Shown one piece after another: positions 53,526 to 63,545 of a stretch of DNA of 64,000 nt. Position 1 is the stretch's first letter, and each line of letters begins with the position of its first letter. Both the position numbers and the translations under genes were made by a program. The notes below the pieces were generated by a model, which was not told where the DNA came from, ran no database searches, and saw only the letters and a program-made list of their open reading frames with translations. This stretch comes from Zoroaster sp. YZ-2022 (taxonomy: Eukaryota > Echinodermata > Asteroidea > Forcipulatida > Zoroasteridae): positions 10,677,926-10,741,925 of the forward strand of contig CM055837.1 in assembly GCA_029582265.1 (NCBI GenBank), in the 5' to 3' direction.

Positions 53526-54106
53526 TGATCATGACCATTAAATTCTCTAACCATCCACCATAGAGTTATAACTATGCCATGGCCATGCACGCACAATCAA
53601 GCGCGCTGGCGCAGTCAGTGCATGCTAGTGTGCGGCGCTATACAGTTATCAAAGACTTGTGATTTTTTGATAGAAAACAACAATCCTTCCCCCTTAATTG
53701 TAATTTCGGTAAAAAAACTTTTTAAAAATACAAGGTTTTTACCCCCTTGTGATTTTGATGAAAAACCTCAAGGCTTAGGTTTAAATTTTAAAAACAAGGC
53801 TTAATTAACCCTCGTGATTTAATTTAAACAAGTCTTTCCCCTTTTTGAAAAAAAAAATACAAGGCCTTGTGATTTTGGTTAAAATTTAGGAGGATTACCC
53901 CCTTGTGATTTGAATTTAGAAAAATTATGTCGGAGGTAATGTCTTTTTTAAGAGAAATAGGAACACAATTTAACTTCCACACACAACAGCCATTATTTAT
54001 GGCGACTTTCGGAGACAACTACTGGAATTAATTACTTGCTGTGTGAAAGAATAGGCCTACTGCCCTCTATTGACCCAAATGAGAAATGTGTGACCCCTGC
54101 GCTAGC

Positions 54107-54236
54107 CTGAAGATCTGACGTCACGCTTTGAGGCGGCTCGTGAAAGACGCCACCAGAAAGTTGCCTCTTTGGAGGAGATGCAACTTTGACCTTGGTTGGT
54201 CAAAGCCAGCCTCGAAGCGTGACGTCAGATCTTCAG
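54107..54236. repeat. 28-bp inverted repeat carrying TGACGTCA
   Basis: Arm 54107-54134 and arm 54209-54236 are reverse complements at 27 of 28 positions and share GATCTGACGTCACGCTT. The loop is 74 bp. Each arm holds a consensus CRE palindrome TGACGTCA. It could be a small MITE or a cis-regulatory palindrome about 130 bp upstream of the ATG at 54368. Confidence 0.85.
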
Positions 54237-54367
54237 CACAACATATCCAATGAAAGCTCTTGAATGGTACAGCCGTTGCCTGTCTCTATATCCTTGATAG
54301 GATAACGACAGGGGACCAGGCTAGGCCCCTGCGCGCGCGCGCATGCGCATGCTTCAAGGAAGACAAA

Positions 54368-54444
54368 ATGGACGACCTCGTCAGACAGAGCTTCACTGCT
54401 TTCTCATCCACGTTTCCAGTTTTAGCAGGCAATTCAGCACTAAG
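54368..54444 (+). CDS. Putative first coding exon of an unidentified gene
   Basis: ATG at 54368 opens MDDLVRQSFTAFSSTFPVLA-GNSAL, ending with two bases carried over at donor AAG/GTTAGT. The GC content rises locally and the exon sits head-to-head with LYRM2. I do not recognise the protein. The next exon was not found; the candidate at 63273 is in a different phase and would need an intermediate exon. Confidence 0.5.
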
Positions 54445-54768
54445 GTTAGTTGAGAATTATTTCCTCTGAAGAATTATTGTTATAATTATGGATTTTACAC
54501 AACAATATTTGAAGTAGGCTAACATTATTATAACTAGACATTTCAGCTTTGTGCGCGCGCGATGTTTGAAAAAAAAACACGTGGTGAAATTCTAACAATT
54601 GACGTTATTCATGGGTAGCGATGCCAAACCGAGCCGGATTTTCACGCTGCCTATTCCGTACTGCACAAAATAATGCGTCACAAAATCATGTTTTTTCCAC
54701 AACTTGTGAACATTATTCCACAAAAATACAATGTAATATTCATTTTCAACACCTTACCTTATCCTTAA

Positions 54769-55076
54769 CCCTCCTATAGGTTTAACACTCAAAGACACTC
54801 AAAATTTGTATGTCTCTCTTAACCCATTGACTTTGTGCAGTGCACTCAGATACATGCAAACACATGTGGCTGTGTGATAGGAGGTCAAACCCAAAGACAC
54901 TCAAAATTTGTATGTAACTCCCAACCCATTGACTTTGTGCAGTGCACTCATACACAGCTGTGTGTGACTCTGGTTTGACCTACCAATTGGAAATGCACCC
55001 AAAAATACTCAAGTGACTGTCTGTGACTGTGAGTGCCGTGCTGACTGGGCCAAATTTCAGCCTGGGCATAGGAGGG
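54769..55076 (+). mobile_element. CCCTCCTA-end mini-element, CACTCAAAGA interior, copy 1
   Basis: Flanked by TTAA on both sides (54765-54768 and 55077-55080), with ends CCCTCCTATAGG and GGCATAGGAGGG. The interior of ACTCAAA/TTTGTATGT words differs from both other CCCTCCTA interiors. A second copy is at 59615-59983. Confidence 0.85.
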
Positions 55077-55080
55077 TTAA

Positions 55081-57044
55081 TGACGTTATTTATGTTATCC
55101 CTCTGCCATAAAGTGATATTTTGATTCAAAATGTTTTATGTGCGTTTGAACAAATCTCAAATCTGACACAAAATTTCCGACTTTTTTTTTTGAGGAGCGC
55201 TAGCACCACTCGATGTAAAATATGGTCTGTACTTTATTGCAATAAGCTACGGAGGCAAATAAGGTACCAAAATGAAGAAAACATGATAAATTAGAATATG
55301 GGTTCAAAATCCAAATTAAAAAATGTTTTAAGTGTGAAAAGTCCATTTTTATTTTTTAAATATTTTTTTCCCAAAAAATTTAATGTTTTGGTAAATAAAA
55401 AAGAAAACTAGGGGTGATGACAATATGGTGACAACGGTTTTTGGAAAGCTTAGGTTGTCAGCTATCCAGACATACCTAACTTGTTTAAAAAAAATATGCC
55501 TGTCATGCCTGTAAGTGCCTAGAGCGGGAATTTCAAAACCATACCAAGTGTCTCAACGCTCAGAACTGTACATTTCACCCGCAGCGCTGTTCACAACAGG
55601 TGCGCAAAATTTCTATATGCTAGCAATAATGAATAGTAAGTATATCTTTTGATTAGGATAATACAAAAATCTATATAATAATTAGTTTGGGAGATTCTTG
55701 ATTTATTACTATTATTTTTTTAATCAAAAATTGTTCCTCATGCAACAAGTTTAAAAACAATTAATTGTATACATAGGGGCCTATTTCACTTCTGAATGCA
55801 TTAAATAAATAATTTGTTTTCATATACATGTAAAATATTAAATATATTATTTTTATTACTTTATTTCTTTGTTGGTTATTTATTAGTTTACATTCTAATT
55901 CGACTGAGTTTCACTTAAATTCCCTAACCTTGACTGCTGTCAATAAAAAAATATTTTAGATTTGTATTTCTTAATATAAATATTTATATTTCATTGCATA
56001 AAAGTTTCTATAAATAAACAGCCATGTGCCAGATCATACATACATATTTCACCCCTTTTCCCCAGATAATAGTCTTTCTAATGAGAAAGTATTAAAAAAT
56101 ATCCAGTCTGCCTGTAATAAAGAAACTGCCTCATGGATCCTTGAGTTATCATCAGTCTGATAAAGCACTTCATAATTCAGGTGAAGTTTCCTTCAGATGC
56201 TGTTAAGTGTCTGTAAAAAAAGAAAGACTCGTGTTATTCATTTGGTTAAACATGTGTTTTTGAATTAACTGTTTAGTAAACAATATCTTAAATTAACTGA
56301 AGATCTTTGTCAAGTCAAGCCAGGAATTCAAATGCATACACAATACACATATGTGACCTATTTATTTCACTGTTAATTAAAAGACCAATTAATAAATATT
56401 TATTATAACCACTAAAAATGTTCATTCTTACAATACTACTTTTTAAGACTTTGAAGTATTATCTGATTATATAAATACATTGCTTATTGTACTAAAAACA
56501 ATGAAACTGGCCATGTAAAGCAAGAACAGTCATTACTTTTGTTGCGTATCAAGTGCGTATTGAATGAACAATTAAATTATTAATAAATATTTTTGCAATT
56601 GTCAAAAGGGCCCAATATGAGTTGTATATTAACTTGTAGACTATGGAGAGATGAAAGAAAACAAAAAAATATGAAAAATCAGTATGCTTAAATAAATTAC
56701 TGACATTTCAGAAAAGATTCATTTTCTTGGCGGAAAAAATGTTGATGTCAATTTTCATAATGAGCTAATTTGCATATACAGTGATTTACATGAACTCCAG
56801 GTACAGCATGTTGTAGAGGAGACTCTGCTCTTTCAAATGAGTGGTGACATGTCAACATTATTATGGAAAATGTAAATTGTTTTGGCATCGCTATCATGGG
56901 CACGTTTTGAAGACTGCAAAATCTGAGATTTTTTGTTTAAGAAGTAAAAACTTGTTTGTTAATTTCCCAAAATCACAAGGTTCAAGACACCTGGGGTGGG
57001 TTAGTTGGGGGGGCTAAGCTGCTCTTTGTGTACATTCTTCATTT
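55081..57044. other. Unassigned AT-rich stretch
   Basis: No exon was recognised. The segment around 55540-55620 (CGCTCAGAACTGTACATTTC, CAGCGCTGTTCACAACAG) resembles 21850-21895, a dispersed fragment. Confidence 0.4.
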
Positions 57045-57140
57045 TGGAAAGAATGTCGAACCCATCCGCCACTTGTGCATAATGTCTAAGCATGTGTTTT
57101 TAGCAGACGACAAAATGGCCAACATCTCACTGGATGTGCA
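57045..57140 (+). repeat. Dispersed repeat family A, copy 2
   Basis: GAATGTCGAACCCATCCGCC through ATCTCACTGGATGTGCATA matches 2095-2200. Confidence 0.75.
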
Positions 57141-57700
57141 TAATAATAATAATTTAGATAGATTTGTATAGTGCACCTAAACACCAAACTGGTGCTCAAG
57201 GCGCATTACATTATTACCCCTGCTCATCAGGGGCATAAATCTTTCCTGAAACCATCTCGGTTCCCTGGGGAGTATACAGCTCAATGGCTGCCATTTCGGC
57301 ACATATAGGGCTAATCAAACACAACAGCCAACTCTGCCCTCACAGATACCCATTTACTCCTAGGTGGAGAAGCAATTATGGTCAAGTGTCTTGCTGAAGG
57401 ACACAAGTACCATGGTTGCAGCCAGGATAAGGTTTATCGCAAATAGCACTGAAGCAATTGCCGCAAAGCATACTGGGATACAATTTGGGGCATCTGTTTG
57501 GCACAGCTTGTGTGACGTCAATAATATTTTGTTTGTCCGCACGGCACGCAGTGGCGCTGTTGCGCCCACAGACATCCCACGATTCCTTGCAGCTGCTATT
57601 TGCGATAAGCCTTATTCGAACCCATGTTCTGACGACTCAGCCATCGGATCAGAACACAAATCCGATGCACTAAACTGCTCGACCATGGCCCTCCATTCTT
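57141..57700 (-). mobile_element. tRNA-type SINE, copy 3, interrupted by a MITE
   Basis: An (ATA)n tail at 57141-57155 is followed by the body (CCATCTCGGTTCCCTGGGGA, AGGACACAAGTACCATGG) and the tRNA-like head (TTCGAACCCATGTTCTGACG, CTGCTCGACCATGG). The insertion at 57428-57614 splits the B-box region. Confidence 0.85.
57428..57614. mobile_element. 187-bp MITE inside the SINE
   Basis: Inverted ends TAAGGTTTATCGCAAATAGC and GCTATTTGCGATAAGCCTTA (19 of 20 matching) bound the insert. Uninterrupted SINE copies read GGATTCGAACCC across the site, which maps the insertion after GGA. No clear duplication is visible. Confidence 0.85.
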
Positions 57701-58139
57701 TCCTTACTATCAGTCACACTCTAAACAAATGATATGGTCAGAGCTTGCACATAAAAAACTTTCTCAAAATATAGGGTCCATGAAGTTAAATTGAACTCGT
57801 GCCACCCAGTGGCATAGCATAGCCAAAGGAGGGGGCGGGGACAAGAGGGCACCCCCTGTCATAACCATATTCGCAAAAATTCACAAAAAATTAATATGTT
57901 GGTACTTTAGCCCCCTTCCCTTCTTCAAACTTCCATGTGGTAAAGCATCACAATAGCCACTGTGGGGGGTAAAAAGTAAAATGAAAATGCATACATTTGT
58001 ATAGGAATAGTGAACAAAGAAAAAATGTTGCTATAGTTATGGCAGTTGTATTCCTAGTGGGAATTGTTTTTGGAATGTCCATGAAATGACTTGTTGAAAT
58101 GACGGAGAAAGAATGGAGAAAGAATGTCTATCTATCGTC
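57701..58139. other. Unassigned stretch
   Basis: Includes a fragment with CAGTGGCATAGCATAGCC near 57808 that resembles the MITE ends at 35398. No exon was seen. Confidence 0.4.
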
Positions 58140-58376
58140 TATCTATCCAAATTATGACAAGTATCACACATTTTCCTTTAAAAGATGATAGAGGACACAC
58201 TTAAGGAGAGGAAAGTGTAGTCAAGTGAGGATTGGAAACGATACTTTGGGAGATTTTGAGCAATGAATGTATGCACATCCAGTGAGATGTTGGCCATTTT
58301 GTCGTCTGCTAAAAACACATGATGAGACATTGTGCACAAGTGGCAGTGGGTTCGACATTCTTTCTTATGGCTACTT
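58140..58376 (-). repeat. Dispersed repeat family A, copy 3, inverted
   Basis: TTTAAAAGATGATAGAGGAC through GTGGCAGTGGGTTCGACATT is the reverse complement of 2095-2310. It is interrupted at its right end by the mini-element at 58380. Confidence 0.8.
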
Positions 58377-58379
58377 TAA

Positions 58380-58451
58380 CCCTAACTCCCTAGACAACAA
58401 AGCCAGTTGGAGGATTTTTATTGTTTTAATACAATGCCTAGGGAGTTAGGG
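58380..58451. mobile_element. 72-bp CCCTAAC-end mini-element
   Basis: Flanked by TTAA on both sides (58376-58379 and 58452-58455), with perfect inverted ends CCCTAACTCCCTAG and CTAGGGAGTTAGGG. The core GCCAGTTGGAGGATTTTTAT is the inverse of 40281-40361. Confidence 0.88.
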
Positions 58452-58470
58452 TTAAAGGGGACAAAATTAA

Positions 58471-58899
58471 CCAGTTCGCGTCGGGAATAAAAAAGTTTTT
58501 CTGGGCCCCTGTGCGGGTTTATTTTCCCCACACACACATGGATGGATCATCATGAGCACAGGCCCTGGGCACAAATTCACCACGGGCCCATACACGCGCA
58601 TAATACTACTAGTACTATGCTTTTTTTTTTTTTTTTTTTGAAAACCAAGGGCCCCTATTGGCTCCTGGGCCCGGGGCACGTGCCCAGTTTGCCCGTGCGG
58701 TAATCCGTGCATGCACACACACCGTGAATGGAAGCTTCCACAGCGGGTGGCCACGTCTTCCAAGCATGTCACAGTACACGGGTGGCTCAACCGAGCATGC
58801 ATACCAATATTCCGGAGTTTCCTTTGGCGTGTTTAGATGCTCTCAGATCCACGGTGCAAAAAAAAATTGCGTGTATACACGGCCTCCGACGCGAACTGG
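58471..58899. mobile_element. CCAGTTCGCGTCGG-end TTAA element
   Basis: Inverted ends CCAGTTCGCGTCGG and CCGACGCGAACTGG (13 of 14 positions in exact register) are each flanked by TTAA (58467-58470 and 58900-58903). The 429-bp interior is GC-rich compared with its surroundings and has a poly-T run at 58621-58639. No transposase. TTAA targets fit piggyBac- or Kolobok-type elements. Confidence 0.8.
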
Positions 58900-58903
58900 T
58901 TAA

Positions 58904-59318
58904 AGAAAGAAACAGGAGCGGGTGCTTATTCATAGTATTTCAAAGATCATTCAATGTATCAACTGAGGATTGCATGCATTCAGATATAATTGAAGGCTAT
59001 GGATCTTCAAACAATTTAAAAGGAATCAAAATCATTTTACCTTTATATCATAAAAAAACCTTTGAAAGTTTCATCACAAATTTTTTTAAATGTTTTTGAG
59101 AGAAAACAAGAAAAACTTTTTTGTACAGTATGTTTATGTTTTTTGTTTAACAAAAAGTTGCCAAATGGCAAATTTTTGTGAATTCAACATATCAATTCAT
59201 GTCTTCTCTTAAATGAAAGTACTTCAGATGAAACAATTTATCTTCTTGATTGATACATGTAGGCCTAGCATTTTTACACCAAGCAAGTTTTTAGATTATA
59301 ATTTTTAAATTTAAGTAA
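58904..59318. other. Unassigned AT-rich stretch
   Basis: Nothing recognised. Confidence 0.4.
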
Positions 59319-59437
59319 GTAAGACTAATTGCGGTGACACCATGTGGAATCTCAATTGAGTAGTAATTAGTTCTGAAAAGAACTGGAGGTACAACTCGAC
59401 GTTTCGATCAGTATGCTCTGATCGTCCTCAGGAGAAT
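59319..59437 (+). mobile_element. Foldback element F, left arm only
   Basis: AAGTAAGACTAATTGCGGTG through ATGCTCTGATCGTCCTCAGG is nearly identical to 9697-9818. Confidence 0.85.
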
Positions 59438-59614
59438 TTTTAAATTTGATGATTTGGTAATTTTGCACCTGGTAATGTTGCCAATGTTGCACCTTCCCTT
59501 TAAATGTTATTTATCCAAACATAATTGAAAGCCATCACTTTATGAAATTTCTTAAAATGGTCTACATGTCTCTTTTTAATTACCTGTAAGCAATCAGTGC
59601 TCAGTTGTAATTAA

Positions 59615-59983
59615 CCCTCCTATAGGTTTAACAATCAAAGACAATCAAAATTTGTATGTCTCTCTTAACCCATTGACTTTGTGCAGTGCACTCAAATACA
59701 TGCAAGTACATGTGGCTGTGATAGGAGGTCAAACCAAAACCAATCAAAGACACTCAAAAATTTGTATGTAACTCCCAACCCATTGACTTTGTGCAGTGCA
59801 CTCAAATAAATGCAAGGACATGTGGCTAGGATAGGTCAAACCAAAACCACTCGACAGTACATACACAGCTCTGTGTGACTCTGTGGTTTGACCTACCAAT
59901 TGGCAATGCAACCAAAAATACTCAAGTGACTGTCTGTGGGTGCCGTGCTGACTGGGCCAAATTTCAGCCTGGGCATAGGAGGG
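59615..59983 (+). mobile_element. CCCTCCTA-end mini-element, CACTCAAAGA interior, copy 2
   Basis: Flanked by TTAA (59611-59614 and 59984-59987). Compared with 54769-55076 it has an additional internal duplication of the AACCCATTGACTTTGTGCAG block context. Confidence 0.85.
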
Positions 59984-60203
59984 TTAATGATGTAATTGAT
60001 TTTTATTTCAAAGTTATTATAAGGCTTCATGTAGGTATCAGGGGTTGAGGCTAGTGATTTTAGCAGCAGGACTATTAACTTGCTGGGGTTTGGGTAGCCC
60101 CATAGGTTAGTCCCATGGGTTAGTCCCATGGGTTAGTGAAAAAAAAATTCACAAAAAAACATTCGGTGTGATCTCAGCAAGAACATGTTGCTCACCAGCT
60201 TAA

Positions 60204-60422
60204 AGGGACAGTATCATCACGATCAGAGCAGACTTTCCAAAAGGGCATGGAATCGGTGTCCTTGTTTAACATTAACACAGAGACTGAAAAGTATTGCCTA
60301 ATTTATGCAGCAGCAACGCATATATATGACCTTATCGTGTGGGGTATTATTTTCAGTCATTGAGTTAATCTAAAACTAGTACTCCGATTCCATGCCCTGT
60401 TAATCGTGACGATATTGCCCCT
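60204..60422 (+). mobile_element. AGGGACA-end TTAA MITE, copy 7
   Basis: Starts AGGGACAGTATCATCACGAT after TTAA (60200-60203) and ends GATATTGCCCCT. Confidence 0.85.
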
Positions 60423-60533
60423 TTTAGGTTCATTTCTTTTTCTTGTATTTATATTCACCTTTTTTCAGGACTACTAAAAAGAGGACTAGTAAAATTTTGA
60501 CATAACTTCTTCTGTGGGCTACCATGAAATTAA

Positions 60534-60971
60534 CCCTAACCACCCCAAACCATTCAAACTCCAACGGCAGGGTTTGTTGGAATTTGATGGACTCGGTACT
60601 GTATAGCCCAGACAGGGATACTTTGCATGGGGCCGGGTGTCCCAATTCCAGCTAAGTCCAACCATGGTGGTAGTGTTACTGCATGGTGTTGTATTTTGAT
60701 GGACTTGGTACTGTATAGCCCAGACAGGGATCCTTTACATGGGGCAGGGTGTCTCAATTCCAGCTAAGTACAACAGTTGGGTGGTAGTGTAACTGTATGG
60801 TGTTGCATTTTGATGGACTCAGTACTGTATAGCCCAGACAGGGATACTTTACATGGGGCAGGGTGTCCCAATTCCAGCTAAGACCAGCAGTTGGGAGGCA
60901 GTGTTTGTGCATGGTGTTGGATTTTGTCAGGTTCAGTAAAGTTCTTAGCCAAAATAGCTAGGGGGTTAGGG
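60534..60971. mobile_element. CCCTAAC-end mini-element with 112-114-bp tandem units
   Basis: Flanked by TTAA (60530-60533 and 60972-60975). It begins CCCTAACCACCCCAAACC and ends GGGGGTTAGGG. Three tandem copies of a 112-114-bp unit start near 60586, 60698 and 60812, with TACTGTATAGCCCAGACAGG and CCCAATTCCAGCTAAG. Confidence 0.85.
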
Positions 60972-61267
60972 TTAAAGTTAATTTCTACCCCTGACGTACA
61001 GTACTGGTAAAACTGCTAAGATTTCTTACTATTTTTAATAAAGTTATACATTTAAAACCAACCTGTTAATCTTTCAGCTTGATCCATACATGTTTTAGAA
61101 AATTTGAAGCATTCATTTTCAAATGTGAATTGTTAAAAACGCATTCCAATAGAGGATAGTGCTGAATTTAGGAAGGAGTACTCTGTCCTAAATTAAAACT
61201 TATTAAAATTATTGGACAAAAAAATGCACTTTTCTTGAAAATGACAACGCCTCAGATTCTCTAAAAA

Positions 61268-61410
61268 GCAGGCCTGTAATTTATCAGGATTTAAAAAAAA
61301 AATCTCCCTTTGCCTCATAATTAAACAAATAGCCTTTATTGTGTCAAAACCTTTAATTTCTTGTTTGTAGAGATGTAGGGAGTCTGTAAATTTCATCATA
61401 AGAAAATGCA
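61268..61410 (+). repeat. Dispersed repeat family B, diverged copy 4
   Basis: GCCTTTATTGTGTCAAAACC and GAGTCTGTAAAT mark an old copy. Confidence 0.55.
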
Positions 61411-61907
61411 AGGCTTACCCCCTTTGAATGCTTGAAGTTTTTTGCCTAACAATTAAGTTGTTTAATTAACCCTCCTATTATCAGTGTTGTTCTTTACAAA
61501 GTGGACCCATACTTCAAAATGACACAACCATGACATTTTGTGGTACACACTTTCTTATATAAAGATTAATGGCATACCCCAAGGCTCTTCAGAGAGATGA
61601 GGTAAACTGAAGCAGCCACCTGCTTTGTTTCATTGCAAGGTTAACTTGAAATAAACCAGTGCAGTAACTTGGGGTATACACATACTGTGTGAAGGTCAGA
61701 ACACTTTGTTTTTGTCCCAGACCCGAGGGGCATTTTGGGGTATCCATGTACCATTCTTGTGTACAGTATGCAATATTTTAAGGCATGCATAGAAAAAGCA
61801 TTGTGTACTTTCCTTCAAGAGGATATCACATTACCAAACATTAATTTTTAAATAAAGTATAGGGCCTACACTTTTGGTAGAATGTCTGTACATAAGAATC
61901 GGTAGAT
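61411..61907. other. Unassigned stretch with one CCCTCCTA end
   Basis: ATTAACCCTCCTATTATCAG at about 61465 looks like the left end of another mini-element; no matching right end was found. Confidence 0.4.
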
Positions 61908-62492
61908 ATATGTGTGGCGGTCCAGGAAAACCCAACACATGGTCAAATTTTTACAATTCTTGTTGAGCATTTAATCAAGTAATACACCCTTTACTGATCT
62001 CATAACAGTTTTAATGAGTTCAATATTCAAACCACAACTGAAGTTATGACCTTTCAAAGACGGTTTATTCTAAAATCCACAAACGGAGAAAATAGGCTTC
62101 AAAGTTGGCTATGCAGTAAACGTAAATCCCTTGAACTATTAATAGGACAGGATCAGGACTAGTGTAGAGCTTTCCATTGATGGGTTATACATAGGTGGGC
62201 GTTCTATGGGAGAATTCATGAGAGTCGGCCAAAAAGTGCATTGTTTTAGAGTGAATTTTTTAAATCTTTTAATTATTTTAAAATGCATTGGGTTCAAAAA
62301 CATCCCAAAAATACATTTTATACTTTGATTTTCCTTTAAAAAAAATTTTAAGAGGAAATTTAAAGACAACAACTTCCATTTGGAACCCAAATCTCAAAAA
62401 TGACACTGTGGAAAATTTTTACGTAAATCGGTCCATAATTACAAAATGTGCATGGCGACTTCCGACGGGTTTTCCCCGACTGCCACACATAT
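61908..62492. mobile_element. DNA transposon with ATATGTGTGGC ends
   Basis: Inverted ends ATATGTGTGGCGGTCCAGGA and TTTTCCCCGACTGCCACACA-TAT, about 85% matching over 26 bp, bound a 585-bp non-coding element. Target duplication is unclear (GTAG occurs near both ends). Confidence 0.65.
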
Positions 62493-62724
62493 GTAGAAAA
62501 AACCAACCTGTAAAAGTTTGTGGTTATTAAGAAAATAGTTCAAATTGTTTGTATTCATTCCAACGTTGAATTTCTGATGACAGATATTCATTCAGGAAAT
62601 TATTTTACTAAAATCATAGTACCCGAGACAGAAGTATTTCATGGGATTTTAAGTTTGATATAATACTCTGATCATTTATGTTTTTCAACTGAAGATTATC
62701 GATAGTATGTCGGCACGATAGTAT

Positions 62725-62860
62725 ACTTTCCACAGTGCATGGAATCGGTGTCCTAGTTTAAGATGAACACAGTGACTGAAAATTACTGGCTCATTTATGC
62801 AGAAACGGTAATGACCTTATCATGTGGGCTATTATTTTCATTCACTGAGTTAATGTAGTT
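62725..62860 (+). mobile_element. AGGGACA-end MITE, truncated copy 8
   Basis: Retains TGCATGGAATCGGTGTCCTA and ACTGGCTCATTTATGCAG. Both ends are lost or heavily changed. Confidence 0.7.
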
Positions 62861-63272
62861 TACGATTTTTCTCTAAAAATGTCCAGTATATGTCCCTCAC
62901 TCAATTTAGAGCACTCACTTTAGAGACATCGATTGTCGCATCAGTAGATGCAAATCTCGGCAAATCCTAGAATATAAGATTTGACATTTAAGTTAGGGCT
63001 ATATGGTGGTGCCACGATTCGATAGAGAAACTTCAACATGTTGTTCAATGGTCCAGTTAATTCCTAAAAAATAATGAGCTTTGGACTGTGGTGGTGCATT
63101 GATTGATTTGAGAAAACACCAAAAAGAAGGAAATCATTTTGCAACTGTACAATCTTTACTCTTAAAAATGATGATACAAATTTTAATGTGAAATGGTTTA
63201 TGCAACGGCAAGAACTTTCAACCTCTAGCGACCTGTAACTGCTAGCTGACATTACAACATTTCAAACCATAG

Positions 63273-63360
63273 GAATTGACCGGAGGCAGCTCACAGCCAT
63301 CGTTAGTCATGTTGGAGTTTTTGATCTCGACAGTGAGAGCCACTTCATCATATCCCCCTG
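63273..63360 (+). CDS. Candidate internal exon of an unidentified gene
   Basis: An 88-bp open segment between acceptor ACCATAG and a strong donor CTG/GTGAGTG. With two leading bases the plus frame reads IDRRQLTAIVSHVGVFDLDS and ends HFIISP. The opposite strand is also open (YDEVALTVEIKNSNMTNDGC) behind acceptor TTCACTCACCAG, so strand is uncertain. Not recognised as a known family. Confidence 0.4.
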
Positions 63361-63545
63361 GTGAGTGAAACTAAAGATTTAGACTGCAGTATGCTGTCAT
63401 ATGAGGAAAAACTAAACAAGATGCAATATTGGGAATTCGTTAATTATTCACAGGGCAAGATGTTAATGGATAGAAAGATGAAAAGAAAATACTTTAATTT
63501 GTTTTTCTGTAATAGTTAAGAAAATTCCATTTTCACCACTGATCC

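Larger units (their letters stand above)
53306..54367. promoter_or_regulatory. Shared divergent promoter region, LYRM2 and the 54368 gene
   Basis: A region of about 1.06 kb separates two divergent start codons. It contains several AGAGGGCG/CGCCCTCT words in both orientations (53314-53520), degenerate CTTGTGATTT repeats (53655-53915), and a 28-bp inverted repeat with TGACGTCA near the right side. No TATA box was identified. That both genes are driven from here is inference from the head-to-head layout. Confidence 0.45.

Noticed and set aside
54368..63360. Joining the 54368 exon directly to the 63273 exon as one gene
   Set aside because: The first exon leaves two bases and would need one leading base in the next, but that frame of the 63273 segment hits TGA at once. 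An intermediate exon would be required.
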